Both the position numbers and the translations under genes were made by a program. Positions 24,375 to 34,840 of a DNA stretch of 64,000 bases are shown here, piece after piece. The stretch is taken from positions 186,001 to 250,000 of the forward strand of contig DBPT01000006.1 of NCBI GenBank assembly GCA_002304925.1, given 5' to 3'. The notes beneath the pieces were generated by a model, which was given only the letters and a program-made list of their open reading frames with translations, was not told the DNA's origin and searched no databases. Origin of the DNA: Prolixibacteraceae bacterium UBA1413 (GTDB lineage Bacteria > Bacteroidota > Bacteroidia > Bacteroidales > Prolixibacteraceae). Numbering within the stretch: position 1 is the first letter of the stretch; the number at the start of each line of letters is the position of its first letter.

Positions 24375-27300
24375 TCAGGCAATATCGCGTAACAGGCATA
24401 GATAGGCATCTTCGAGGTGGGCGCGTACATTGACGGCACCGGGCACCGGTTTTTCCTTTGCTATCGCGCGAACTTTGATGTTCTCACCATCGCGCAGGTG
24501 ATTGGTGATCATCTGCTTGTTCGGGAATTTGTCGAATTCCGCGGCGGAAAGTGTAAACTGCCATACGAATCCTTCTCCCAGGCTGACCATGTCATTGGGG
24601 GTTCCTGCATATTTCAGGCTTCCCTTGTTGATGACGGCGACCTGGTTACAGGAGCTGGAAATGTCTTCAATGATGTGGGTGGAGAAGATGACGATTCGTT
24701 CACGGCTCAGTTCCACCAACAGGTTCCTGAACCGGATCCTCTCCCGCGGGTCCAGTCCGGCGGTCGGCTCATCCACCACGAGGATCCTGGGCAGGTTGAG
24801 CAGGATATGGGCAATTCCGATCCTTTGTTTCATCCCTCCGGAATAGGAACCGATGTTTTCATCTTTCCGGTCGTACATATGGACCGCCTTCAGCACATAT
24901 TCAAGCCGCTCACTCCGGGTTTTCACATCGTTGATCCCTTTCAGGATGGCCTGGTAATCCAAGAATTCCCAGGCGGTCATATTTTCATAGGTGCCGAATT
25001 CCTGGGGAAGGTAACCGATAAGTCCCTGAAGTTCCTCCCGATATATTTGGGTATCGAGGCCATTGATATAAATTTTGCCGTAGCTCTGCTCAAAAATCCC
25101 GGTGATAATCCGCATCATGGTTGATTTCCCGGCACCGTTGGGACCCAGCAAACCAAACATCCCTGTGGTGATTTCCAAGGAAACGCCATTAAGGGCTTTG
25201 AAGGGTTTTTTCCGTTTTCCGATGACAGGTATTTCTTTGACAATCCGGAAATAGCCCCGCCGGAGTTTGCTGAACCTGCCGGTTATCCTGTCAACGTTGA
25301 CATTCTTGTTGTGAACATACTCCGAGGAGCTGTAGATGATCAACAAGGTAAAAACAAGAATCCCGGTAAAAACTACCATTCCCGGATTATCCCATTTAAG
25401 ATAGAAGATGACCAGGAATAAAACCGGCACACCCCACATCAACAGGTTGTATCCCCATTTCTGAACCTTAAGTAGACCTGCCTTACCGCTTTTAACGTGC
25501 TTGTTGCACAATACGGTACGCAGGGGTTGCCAGAGCAAAAAGAGGAAGAAATAGATGATTACCGACAGGATGAGCATCCAGAAGTTGTGCTTCAGATGGA
25601 AGAAGGTGAACCACACCAGGAAACCGAGTAGCGGGATCTGCCAAATCAGGTCATAGAAATCGCGGGGTTGGGTATACTCCCTTTTCAGACCCATGCGCTC
25701 CCTGATTTTCAGGCCTGATTTCCACTCCCGCACAAACCTGGTGTCCCGTTCATAGATCTTCACCAGCTTATGAACTTCGATTTTTATCGGGTCCTTTTCG
25801 CCGATCAGTTTGGTCCGGGCTGTCCGCAGGCTGTTCTGGACAAACCAGGTCAGTCCGGGAATCAGAATGATGACCAGCATGAAGGTCAGGAGTTGCCAAA
25901 TGAAGGAATCGACCCGGGAAAAGATATACCAAAGGGCTGCCAGGAAAATGAGAAGGTGAATGATCTTGATTTTCCAGGAGAGACTTCGCATCCATTCCAG
26001 GGCATTTTCAAGTCCGGCATACAAGGTAGGCACAAAGACAAGTGTGAGCAGGGTACTTACGGACAGTCCCCCGATGACTGTAATGGCAAAGGGGGCGCCG
26101 ATGGCTCCCACGTATTCCGACTGGCCCAGGGCAAGCGGGAACATGGCCACGATGGTAGTAATGGCGGTGATGAGGATGGGACGCACCCTGGAAAGACCTG
26201 CCTCCAGGAGAGCCCTGGATTTCCGGTGGCCCCGTTTTCTTAAAATATTGGTAAAGTCGATCAGGATGATTCCATTGTTGACTACCACGCCCAGAAGAAT
26301 GATAAAACCGGTAAGCGTATTCGCATTGAAAAGGCTGTTTCCGGTGATGATAAGGGCCAGAAAGGAGCCTATCGCGGCCAGGGGCACCGAAAACATCAGG
26401 ACAAAGGGGGTGGAAAGCGATTCAAATACGGCTGCCAGAATCATCAGGATCAGGATGAAGGCTGCGGCGATGAGAAAATAAAATTCATTGAACTGGTCTT
26501 CTTCATGGATCACCTGGACGGCCACCCCTGCAGGCAGGTTGTATGCCTCCACGACATCATCGATTTCCATCCTGTAGGCGGTCAGCAGGTCTTTTGACTG
26601 TTCCGCCTCCGAAGCGAAGCGATAATTCACCTCGATCTGCTTTTCCTGATTTATCCGGGTGATGTTGGCCATGCCGCTGGAATAGATGATCTCAGCCACA
26701 TCCTGGAGGTCGTAAACGCCACTGCTGCTGTTGATTTTCAGGGACCGCAGGTCGTCAATGGTTTTGTCTCTATCTTCTTCATCAGCTCCTTTCTCCTTCA
26801 GAATGATATCATACTCTTCGGTCCCCTGCTTGAAGGTGACTCCCGAGCTAAACTCCCTGCCGAAGGAGCTCAGTTCCCCGGAAATGTTGTTCAGGGTAAC
26901 CCCGTATTCTGTCATCAGTTGCTGATTGAAGAGAAGGTGGACTTCCGGCCTGTTGGATCCGACACTCACGTTGACGCTGGAGACTGATTCCAACTCATCG
27001 ATGAAATAACGAAGATCTTCCGCCACGCCACGCATCACGTTAAAATCCTGTCCCTTGATGACAATCCTTTCCTGGTTGGTGCCGATTCCCAAGAAGCGGC
27101 CGAAATTCCCGGCCATACCACCTGCACCGCCCATGCCTCCTCCCCCTAAACCCCGGCTGGAAGTGGGTTGCGTCAGACTGATTTCAGCATTGCGGATATT
27201 CGTGAGCCGGTTTTCCACATCGGTTTTGATCTCGGCAATCTCTCTTTTGGCGATTTTAAAATAATCCTCCTTCAATTTGATGGTGATGACGGCTTCCTCT

Positions 27301-29087
27301 TCCTGGATCCTGGAAGAATAATCCTGAATTTCCTTAACTTCCGGAATCCGGCTTTCCAATTCCCTAACCACGATATCGGTCGATTCGAGGGTCGATCCCG
27401 TTGGCATGGTCACATAAACGGAGAACGTGTCCTGGTCAACTTCCCGAAGGGCATTGACGCTGATGGCCGTCACGATGAAAACAGATACGAAGAAAACAAC
27501 CAGGGCTCCGATCACCGTAGCTGCCGGATTGCGCATGGCAGTTTTCAGAAGGACTACGTATACCTGGATGATCCGGTTGTTGGTGGTCACCTTTTCATAA
27601 AAGAGGTTGTGGCCGTGGTCTCTTTTCAGCAGCGCCCGGGTGGCCATGGGAATCAGCAGCAGGGCCACGATGGCCGAGATCACCAGGGTCGATACGATCG
27701 ACACCCCGATATGGGTTCCCAGGATCCTGATCATGTATTCCGAAGAAAAAATGAAGGGTAGGAAGACCGTCACCGTTGTCAGGGTAGCTGCCACCACGCT
27801 TCGCCACACTTCGGTGGTTCCCTGGATCACAGCCTTGTCAGGGGTGTATTTTTTGCCCGCAAGCCTGTAGATATTTTCCAGCACCACCACACTGTTGTCG
27901 AGCAGCATACCCACCGCCAGCGCCATCCCCACCAAGGTGAGGCTGTTGATCGAAATGCCGAAGGCATAAAAAAGGTTAAAAGCTGAGAACACCGAAACCG
28001 GAATGGCCAGGGCGATGATGCCCACAATTTTGAGATTTTTCAGGAAAATCCAGAGGACAAAAACCGCCAGGAGTCCCCCGACCAGCGCCAGGGAAATGAT
28101 CTGGTCGATATTCTTCTCCATAGTATCGGCCATATTGGTCTGGATGACAAGTTCCACCTCCTTGGAAGCCAGCTTGCTGTTCAGTTGGGCGATAATTTCC
28201 TTGGTCCGGTGGGAGAGATCGATCAGGTTGGCCTGCGAATCGTTCACCAGCGACAAAGAGATGGCATCCAGACCGTTAACACGGCTCAGGGTTGTCTCCT
28301 CCTTGACGCCGAAATAGATGTCAGCCACATCTTTGAGCAGGATGGGGCCTTCGGCGATGACAATGTTCTCGATGTCGGTAACACTCTTGTATTCCGAGGA
28401 GACATGAACATAATACAGCCGGCCGGATTCATGGAGATACCCGGCAAAGGTCCTGTTGAGGGAATTGGAGCTGAGGGCGCTGCTTATCTCGGAGCGGGTG
28501 ATGCCATAAGCATCACAGGCTGCCATGTCGACAGTGATTTCTATGGAGCGCTCTTTTCCGCCATAGACAGTGGCGGAGGCAATCCCGTCAATATTCTGGA
28601 GTTCATTGACCACCTCCTGGTCGACTATGTTACGGATACGGTCGGTACCTCCGGTTCCCCTGATCTGGATCTCCATAAACTGGTTGCTGAGTTGATTCGC
28701 ATCGACACGGGCAACCGTCACGGTGAATCCTTCGGGAAGGGTCGACCTTACCTGGTCTATCTTCTCCTGTAATTTTAAATGGAGGTATTTGAAATTGACA
28801 TTTTTCTTAAAACTGATCTGAATGGAAGCCTGTCTGTTGCTAAGCGAGGTTTCCATATCCTCCACCCCTTCGAGGGTGCCGATGGCACCTTCAACAGGGA
28901 CCACCGCCTGGTTTTCCATATATTCCGGATCAACTTCCTGGCGGGAGGAGATTTGCACATACAGCATTGGAAGGGTGGCGTCAGGCATCAGTTCCACCGG
29001 CAGCTGCTTGTAAGAGAAGTACCCCAGCAGGGTCATTCCCAGGAACAGCATGCTGATAAAAACCTTTCTATTGATGATAAACCTCAT
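24375..29087 (-). CDS. RND efflux pump fused to an ABC ATPase domain
   Basis: 1570 aa in one uninterrupted frame. Residues 1 to about 1030 form a full RND (AcrB/MdtB-like) pump with two six-TM bundles. TM4 reads VGMLLDNSVVVLENIYRLAG, with one Asp followed by Asn instead of the usual Asp-Asp. A Gly/Met-rich loop lies at about 655-680. Residues about 1040-1250 add some six more TM helices. Residues about 1285-1570 form a complete ABC nucleotide-binding domain: Walker A GLLGPNGAGKSTMM (about 1315), Q loop GYLPQEFGTY, signature SYSGGMKQR (about 1416), Walker B and D loop RILVVDEPTAGLDP (about 1435) and STHI. All ATPase residues look intact. It is 29 bp from the RND gene and 13 bp from the permease gene. 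Confidence 0.92.
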   Translation of the reverse strand: MRFIINRKVFISMLFLGMTLLGYFSYKQLPVELMPDATLPMLYVQISSRQEVDPEYMENQAVVPVEGAIGTLEGVEDMETSLSNRQASIQISFKKNVNFKYLHLKLQEKIDQVRSTLPEGFTVTVARVDANQLSNQFMEIQIRGTGGTDRIRNIVDQEVVNELQNIDGIASATVYGGKERSIEITVDMAACDAYGITRSEISSALSSNSLNRTFAGYLHESGRLYYVHVSSEYKSVTDIENIVIAEGPILLKDVADIYFGVKEETTLSRVNGLDAISLSLVNDSQANLIDLSHRTKEIIAQLNSKLASKEVELVIQTNMADTMEKNIDQIISLALVGGLLAVFVLWIFLKNLKIVGIIALAIPVSVFSAFNLFYAFGISINSLTLVGMALAVGMLLDNSVVVLENIYRLAGKKYTPDKAVIQGTTEVWRSVVAATLTTVTVFLPFIFSSEYMIRILGTHIGVSIVSTLVISAIVALLLIPMATRALLKRDHGHNLFYEKVTTNNRIIQVYVVLLKTAMRNPAATVIGALVVFFVSVFIVTAISVNALREVDQDTFSVYVTMPTGSTLESTDIVVRELESRIPEVKEIQDYSSRIQEEEAVITIKLKEDYFKIAKREIAEIKTDVENRLTNIRNAEISLTQPTSSRGLGGGGMGGAGGMAGNFGRFLGIGTNQERIVIKGQDFNVMRGVAEDLRYFIDELESVSSVNVSVGSNRPEVHLLFNQQLMTEYGVTLNNISGELSSFGREFSSGVTFKQGTEEYDIILKEKGADEEDRDKTIDDLRSLKINSSSGVYDLQDVAEIIYSSGMANITRINQEKQIEVNYRFASEAEQSKDLLTAYRMEIDDVVEAYNLPAGVAVQVIHEEDQFNEFYFLIAAAFILILMILAAVFESLSTPFVLMFSVPLAAIGSFLALIITGNSLFNANTLTGFIILLGVVVNNGIILIDFTNILRKRGHRKSRALLEAGLSRVRPILITAITTIVAMFPLALGQSEYVGAIGAPFAITVIGGLSVSTLLTLVFVPTLYAGLENALEWMRSLSWKIKIIHLLIFLAALWYIFSRVDSFIWQLLTFMLVIILIPGLTWFVQNSLRTARTKLIGEKDPIKIEVHKLVKIYERDTRFVREWKSGLKIRERMGLKREYTQPRDFYDLIWQIPLLGFLVWFTFFHLKHNFWMLILSVIIYFFLFLLWQPLRTVLCNKHVKSGKAGLLKVQKWGYNLLMWGVPVLFLVIFYLKWDNPGMVVFTGILVFTLLIIYSSSEYVHNKNVNVDRITGRFSKLRRGYFRIVKEIPVIGKRKKPFKALNGVSLEITTGMFGLLGPNGAGKSTMMRIITGIFEQSYGKIYINGLDTQIYREELQGLIGYLPQEFGTYENMTAWEFLDYQAILKGINDVKTRSERLEYVLKAVHMYDRKDENIGSYSGGMKQRIGIAHILLNLPRILVVDEPTAGLDPRERIRFRNLLVELSRERIVIFSTHIIEDISSSCNQVAVINKGSLKYAGTPNDMVSLGEGFVWQFTLSAAEFDKFPNKQMITNHLRDGENIKVRAIAKEKPVPGAVNVRAHLEDAYLCLLRDIA

Positions 29088-29116
29088 CTGGTCAACCTTT
29101 TAGCTAATTAATACTC

Positions 29117-32100
29117 TTACAGTTCCATCTCATTTCCCTTGTCTGCCCTTTCAGGATGAAGGCGGTCGAACACCTCATAGACACAGGGAATGACCACCAG
29201 GGTCAGGATAGTTGACGAAATCAGTCCTCCGATCACTGCCAAAGCCATAGGAGAACGCAGCTGGGCGCTTTCCCCGAACCCGAAGGTCAGGGGGAAAAGT
29301 GCCAGGATAGTGGTCAGCGTCGTCATGAGAATCGGCCTGAGCCGCTGTTGACCCGCGGTGATAATGGCATTCCGGCGATCTAGTCCCTCCCTGATAAGCT
29401 GGTTGATCCTGTCAATCAAGATAATGGAACTGTTCACGGCAATCCCCGCCAGCATAATGATCCCGATAATGGCCATGATATTCAGGGTACGGCCCATCAG
29501 GAAAAAGGTAAGGATACTCCCCACCAGGGCGAAGGGAATGGTCAGCAGGATAGTGAAGGGATGGATCAGCGATTCGAAGATGGAAGCCAAAACCATAAAT
29601 ACCAGGATCACCGACAGGATTAATGCAAATCCCAGGTTTTTCATGGACTCTGCCCTTTTCTCCTCATCACCGGTAATTGTTACCTGGTAATCGGATGGAA
29701 GGGCGATGTCAGCCGTAGCCTCCCTGATTTCGCCTGAGATGTGTTCCAGGGCTATTCCCGGTTCCATTTGGGCTGTGATTTTTCCGATCCTGTTCTGGTT
29801 ACGACGGTGGATTTCCCGGGGGGATTCTCCGTGCCGGATCTCGGCGATTTCGCTCAGTCGGAATAACTGGCTCCCTGACCGGATGGTCATGTTTTCGATC
29901 TCTGAGAGCCGGGTTTCAGGGAGTTTGATGGTGATGTCGCGCATTTCTCCTCCATACTCGAGCTGACCCGCATTTTTCCCCTGCAGCTGATCCTGCAACT
30001 GACTTACCACGGTACTGACATTCAGGTTATACATCCCGGCCTTTACGCGGTCTATAACCAGTTCCACTTCGGGTGCTCCATTCTCAAACGATGACTGGAT
30101 GTTAAACAGTCCCGGTACGGAATCCATTCGTTGGCGGACTTCCAGGGCAATCTTTTCGATCTCCTCCATCTCCTCCCCTTTGATCTCGACCACCACGGGT
30201 GCTTCATCGGTACCCAATATGGAACTGAGTGCAGATTGCTGTTTGGAAAAGGATACTTCCAGGTCAGGAATATCGGTGGTGAGCCGGTCAATGGTAGCGA
30301 TCACCTGATCGGCAGTGATTGCGGATTCATTTTTCAGGATTACCTTGATTTCGGCGGTATTTTCCCCTTCGAAAACCGAGGAGGCATCTCCGGAAAGCCC
30401 GGTACTTGGTCCGGCATGGGAATAGATCATGTCAAGGTCATCGCCTATATATTCATTAAGGATGTTTTCCACATTGCTGACCGTTGCTTCGGTTCTTACC
30501 AGGCGTGTACCTTCCTGAAGTTTGAGGTTCAGGGAGAGTTCGCGTGCTTCGGTCTGAGGCATGAATTCGGTGCCGATCAGCGGAACCAGGAGGAAAGAAG
30601 CGGCAGTCAGGAGGAGTGCCGCCACAATAACCAACCCTTTGGCATTTAATACCTTATCAAGAAGAGTGCCGTACCAGTTCATTTGCAGGGAGCGGCGGTT
30701 TACCGGTGCCGTCTTGTTCTTGTAGAAGTAGTGGTAGAGCATTGGGATCAGGAAGATTGCGGCAAACAGGGAGGACAACAATGAGAAGGCGACGGTCCAG
30801 GCCTGGTCTTTGAGTAATTCTCCCGACGCACCATGCAGGTATACGATAGGCAGGAATACCACGATGGTGGTCAGGGTGGAAGCTACGATGGCGCCCCCCA
30901 CCTGACCGGTACCGTTGACGGCGGCATCTTTCACGCTGGCACCTCCCTCATGATGTCGGAAGATATTTTCAATCACCACAATGGCATTGTCAACCAGCAT
31001 CCCGGCCCCCAGGGCCAACCCTCCCAAAGTCATGATATTGAGGGTTAGATTGTTGAAATACATCAGGTTGAAAGTGGCAATGATGGAGAAAGGGATAGCG
31101 AGGCTCACAATCAGGGTGGTCCCGATTCGGCGCAGGAAAAAGAAAAGAATGACCACTGCCAGGGCAATCCCCAGGAGGGCTGAATTCTTAACTTCAGAAA
31201 TGGCGTCCTTGATGAAAGTCCCCTGGTTGCTCACCAGCGTCAGCTGATAGCCCGGAAGCGCCTTCGCGATCTTCTCCATGGCCTCGGCAATCTGTTCCAC
31301 GGCCTTGACGGTATTGAACCGGGTCTCCTTGTAAATGGAAAGGCCAATGCATCGTTTTCCGTTCAAATGGACGATATTGACAGGTTCCTTGTTCGACATC
31401 GACACGGTAGCCACATCTTTCAGGTAGACGGGTGCCATGCTTGCCATGGGACCGCTCCCGGAAGCGCCTGTTGCCGTCGATTCCGCGGTTGTGGCCTTGT
31501 AACCGACAATCAGGTTCCCGAAATCTTCAGGTCCCTGTAACAGGCCTATCCCTTTGACGATGTATTGAAGACCCATCTCCGAAATCTGACCGCCCGAAAC
31601 ATTCCGGTTAAAATTTTCGATCCGGGAACTCAGATCATCGAGAGTCAGATTCTGTGCTTCCAACCGGTACAAGTCGGTTTCGATGACAATCTCGCTCTCT
31701 TCTTCTCCCGATAGTTCAACCTCGGCGACACCTTCCAGGCGCACCAACTCATTCCGGATGTAGTTCTCCGCCACCTTCCTGACTTCGTTCAGGTCGGTGA
31801 TTTCGTTGTGGGAAAGGGCCACAAGCATCACCGGAGCGGTATTTGGATCGTGCTGGGTGATTTTCAGCTCGTCAATCTGTTGGTTCTGCGTATAGGAGTT
31901 CAGGGCTTTCTGCAAATCCAGGAATGCTTCATCCATATCTTTATTCCAGGCATATTCCACGGTGATTTGCGATGTTCCCACCCGTGTTACGGAAGTGACC
32001 TGCACCACATCTGATTGCCTGATGGCCAGAGCTTCTATATTTTCGACAAACTGTATTTCCATTTCCTCGGGGGGCCGTTCTCCCGACGTGATCTCCACGA

Positions 32101-32239
32101 AAATCCGCGGCGACCGCAAGTCAGGAAACAGGTCCATCCCCAGCCTGTCGAAAGAGATATACCCCAGCAGCACGACCGCCAGAACGACCATCAGGATCGT
32201 AACCGGATAATTGACTGAAAACAGGGATAATTTTCTCAT
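29117..32239 (-). CDS. RND-family efflux permease
   Basis: 1040 aa, a normal-length inner-membrane RND pump (AcrB/MdtC type) that uses the proton gradient to extrude substrates through a tripartite channel. The N-terminal TM helix starts MRKLSLFSVNYPVTILMVVL. Periplasmic porter domains lie at about 40-340 and 560-860, and 12 TM helices are expected. TM4 carries GAGMLVDNAIVVIENIFRH, with a single Asp followed by Asn. Its start codon overlaps the membrane fusion protein stop (ATGA), implying coupling. With the RND-ABC fusion next to it, a hetero-oligomeric pump like MdtBC is possible. Confidence 0.93.
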   Translation of the reverse strand: MRKLSLFSVNYPVTILMVVLAVVLLGYISFDRLGMDLFPDLRSPRIFVEITSGERPPEEMEIQFVENIEALAIRQSDVVQVTSVTRVGTSQITVEYAWNKDMDEAFLDLQKALNSYTQNQQIDELKITQHDPNTAPVMLVALSHNEITDLNEVRKVAENYIRNELVRLEGVAEVELSGEEESEIVIETDLYRLEAQNLTLDDLSSRIENFNRNVSGGQISEMGLQYIVKGIGLLQGPEDFGNLIVGYKATTAESTATGASGSGPMASMAPVYLKDVATVSMSNKEPVNIVHLNGKRCIGLSIYKETRFNTVKAVEQIAEAMEKIAKALPGYQLTLVSNQGTFIKDAISEVKNSALLGIALAVVILFFFLRRIGTTLIVSLAIPFSIIATFNLMYFNNLTLNIMTLGGLALGAGMLVDNAIVVIENIFRHHEGGASVKDAAVNGTGQVGGAIVASTLTTIVVFLPIVYLHGASGELLKDQAWTVAFSLLSSLFAAIFLIPMLYHYFYKNKTAPVNRRSLQMNWYGTLLDKVLNAKGLVIVAALLLTAASFLLVPLIGTEFMPQTEARELSLNLKLQEGTRLVRTEATVSNVENILNEYIGDDLDMIYSHAGPSTGLSGDASSVFEGENTAEIKVILKNESAITADQVIATIDRLTTDIPDLEVSFSKQQSALSSILGTDEAPVVVEIKGEEMEEIEKIALEVRQRMDSVPGLFNIQSSFENGAPEVELVIDRVKAGMYNLNVSTVVSQLQDQLQGKNAGQLEYGGEMRDITIKLPETRLSEIENMTIRSGSQLFRLSEIAEIRHGESPREIHRRNQNRIGKITAQMEPGIALEHISGEIREATADIALPSDYQVTITGDEEKRAESMKNLGFALILSVILVFMVLASIFESLIHPFTILLTIPFALVGSILTFFLMGRTLNIMAIIGIIMLAGIAVNSSIILIDRINQLIREGLDRRNAIITAGQQRLRPILMTTLTTILALFPLTFGFGESAQLRSPMALAVIGGLISSTILTLVVIPCVYEVFDRLHPERADKGNEMEL

Positions 32240-33291
32240 TTGATCACTTTCACTTTTGAGTCGTTGCGTAATGTTTCAAACCCTTTGACCACCAGGCGCT
32301 CATTTTCTTTCAGACCGTTAACCACTTCTACAAAGTCCTGGTTTTCAATTCCGGTATTGATCCGTCGTTCCCGGGCTGTGCTCTGATCCACCACATAGAC
32401 CACTTTGCCCCTGTTACCGGAGAGGATGATGCTCTTGGGAATGACAATGGCACTGTCACGGCGGGCAACAACGATATCAGCCTTTACAAACATGCCTGGA
32501 CGGAGTTTCAATTCGGGATTCTCGATCAACAATTTGCCCTTGAAGGTGCGGGTTTCAGTGCTTACCGCCGGGGAAAGCTCTGATACCAACCCTTTGAGGG
32601 TATCCTCGGTAAGGGTGTAATTGGTCACAATCACCTCCTCGCCGGTTCGGACTTCCGAAATGGTCTTCTCGGGCAGGTTGATGTCAAGGTACATTTTTTC
32701 ATAATTCATCAGGGTGACCACTGCCTGCCCGGAGTTGATGCGTGTTCCCTTCGTAAAATAGGGAAGATCCACGATAATTCCGGAGAAGGGAGCAGCGATA
32801 CTCATTTTGGAAAGCCGTACCTGGGCATTTTCGAAATCATATTTCGCGTTGGTTGCTGAAACTTCCGAATTCCGAAGTTCCCGTAGGGTAACCCCTCCCT
32901 TTTCGTATAGCGATTTCTGCTTTTCATATTCCTGGCTGGCTATTTCCAGATTCAGTTTTTTTGCATCCAGGGCGATACCGTTGACATACTCCTGGTCCTC
33001 CAGACGGACCAAAGTCTGCCCTGCCCGTACCCGGTCACCCAATTTAAACGGCCTTCCTGTAGCGGGATTGTTCAGCAGGTGATATTCCCCGGCCATCTCC
33101 GTATTAAGGGTTACCTCCTGGATGGCTTTGGCCGTTCCCGTCGTATTGATGTATTTCTCGATCGGTTTTTTGCGGATATCTTCCACGGAAACCGGAATAG
33201 CCAGATCAACCGTTTCGGATTGCTGGCGATTACTACAGGCACCCAAAGCCAGCAAGGCGGCAAATGCCAGAATGTTTGCTATCTTCTTCAT
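32236..33291 (-). CDS. Periplasmic membrane fusion protein (HlyD/AcrA type), lipoprotein
   Basis: 351 aa. A lipoprotein signal (MKKIANILAFAALLALGACS) has the lipobox Cys near residue 19. A beta-barrel/lipoyl part follows, with KLGDRVRAGQTLVRLEDQEY. The alpha hairpin is short (about 100-150), then come the second lipoyl half (MSIAAPFSGIIVDLPYF) and a membrane-proximal domain. It bridges the inner-membrane pump and the outer-membrane channel. The gene lies 14 bp after the TolC-type gene and overlaps the RND gene by 4 bp. Confidence 0.92.
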   Translation of the reverse strand: MKKIANILAFAALLALGACSNRQQSETVDLAIPVSVEDIRKKPIEKYINTTGTAKAIQEVTLNTEMAGEYHLLNNPATGRPFKLGDRVRAGQTLVRLEDQEYVNGIALDAKKLNLEIASQEYEKQKSLYEKGGVTLRELRNSEVSATNAKYDFENAQVRLSKMSIAAPFSGIIVDLPYFTKGTRINSGQAVVTLMNYEKMYLDINLPEKTISEVRTGEEVIVTNYTLTEDTLKGLVSELSPAVSTETRTFKGKLLIENPELKLRPGMFVKADIVVARRDSAIVIPKSIILSGNRGKVVYVVDQSTARERRINTGIENQDFVEVVNGLKENERLVVKGFETLRNDSKVKVIK

Positions 33292-33305
33292 GTTCGTTTG
33301 TTTAC

Positions 33306-34817
33306 TTATTTGTCATTTTTATACAATTCAATGGGGATGATGGGCTGATCTTTTTCAAAATCATAGAGCGACTGAATCTTCATGTTCAGCAACTCAATTT
33401 TATAATTGATAAGGGCCTGGGCATAGGAGATTTTCTGGTTAGAGAGCTGGGTCTGGTACAAATTCAGGTCCATACCCGTAAGGTCCCCGTTCTCATATCT
33501 TTCCAGGTTGATTTCATAGGTGAGCTGTGCGTTACGTTCGCTCTGACGGGCAATTTCGATCTGGTTCACCTGATTTTGCAAATTCCGGTATACCTGACGG
33601 ATATCGATGATAATCTGCTTCTTTTGTTCATCCAGATTGATTTCCTGGCTTTTCATGGATGCTTCCTGGGCCTTGATCCTTGCCTTCCTTTCCCCCCAAT
33701 CAAAGATCGGAATGTTAAAAGAAATTTGTGCCTGGGGATTACTGGTGGTTTGGTTGAAGATATCAAGAAGTTTTTCATTATCCCCGATAATCCCGAAGGC
33801 CAGGTTCATGGTTCCATTGAACTCATTCTGCGCTTTGGTTCGGATCATATCGAACTGACTGGTTTCCAGGTCTATTTCGCGTTGACGCAATTCCATTCTG
33901 TATTGAAGACCGTTGTCAATGGCTTTTTGCAAATCGACAGGTACCGGTTGGGCTTCCACATCGGCGATCACCAGGATATCTTCAAAGAGATCCATCCCGA
34001 GATACATTTTCAGGTCATCCTTGGCATTTTCAAAGGAAACCTGGCGGTTTTGAACGGTAGAATTTGCCTGGGAAAGGTTTAGTTCCGCCTGGTAGAGTTC
34101 CTCACTGGCGGCAAGGCCGGCATCGACTTTATTTTTGATGATTTCATAGCTTTTTTGGGTGTTGGCCAGTTCTTCCCTGGCGATGGTGAGATTCATCTGG
34201 GCCATGTAAACACTGTAAAAGTACTGAGTGACATTCCTTTCCAGGTTCAGGCGCTGCATAGCATAACTGATGTTCGCATTCTCATAGCTCAGTTCCAGTT
34301 CCTTGAGCTGAAGTTTCAGCCTGTTATAGGTGAACAACGGCTGGCTCAGGTTAACGTATAGATTATTGGTAAATCGTTCATTTAAGTCGACTACGTCTTC
34401 CGACACACCGGGCCTGATCACTTTACTGCTTTGCCATCCAAACCTGTTGATCAGGGAGATTGTCCCGTCGGTAGCAAGAATGGGTTGCTCGATTCTGAAA
34501 GTTCCGTTGGAATTAAAAGTTTCGTTGGTATACCATTTTGAGTTAAAGGTGTCAAAACGGCGCGTGTTGCTGTAATCCACCGGATTCACGCTCAGGCTGA
34601 ATTTCGACTTCAGGGCGGCCCGCTGGGCTTCCAGGTTATTCTGGTACCTTTCCAGGTTAAGCAGTGACAGTTGCATGCTGGGGCTGTTCACTTCAGCGAT
34701 GGACTGGGCTTTTTCGAGGGTCAGCGATTGTTGCGCCGGAGATGGAAGTGCAAGGCAAAACAGGACGACCACCCATGCTGCCTTTCGAACATGAAATTGT
34801 TTTACAAATGGTTTCAT
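33306..34817 (-). CDS. TolC-family outer-membrane efflux protein
   Basis: 503 aa with an N-terminal signal peptide (hydrophobic stretch AAWVVVLFCLALPSPAQQ). The TolC pattern of two repeated halves of long amphipathic helices follows, for example QQSLTLEKAQSIAEVNSPSM and, in the second half, DEQKKQIIIDIRQVYRNLQN. It forms the trimeric exit duct of the exporter. It lies third in the operon, 23 bp after the peptidase-like permease gene. Confidence 0.9.
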   Translation of the reverse strand: MKPFVKQFHVRKAAWVVVLFCLALPSPAQQSLTLEKAQSIAEVNSPSMQLSLLNLERYQNNLEAQRAALKSKFSLSVNPVDYSNTRRFDTFNSKWYTNETFNSNGTFRIEQPILATDGTISLINRFGWQSSKVIRPGVSEDVVDLNERFTNNLYVNLSQPLFTYNRLKLQLKELELSYENANISYAMQRLNLERNVTQYFYSVYMAQMNLTIAREELANTQKSYEIIKNKVDAGLAASEELYQAELNLSQANSTVQNRQVSFENAKDDLKMYLGMDLFEDILVIADVEAQPVPVDLQKAIDNGLQYRMELRQREIDLETSQFDMIRTKAQNEFNGTMNLAFGIIGDNEKLLDIFNQTTSNPQAQISFNIPIFDWGERKARIKAQEASMKSQEINLDEQKKQIIIDIRQVYRNLQNQVNQIEIARQSERNAQLTYEINLERYENGDLTGMDLNLYQTQLSNQKISYAQALINYKIELLNMKIQSLYDFEKDQPIIPIELYKNDK

Positions 34818-34840
34818 AACCTTTATTAATATGTTATTCT

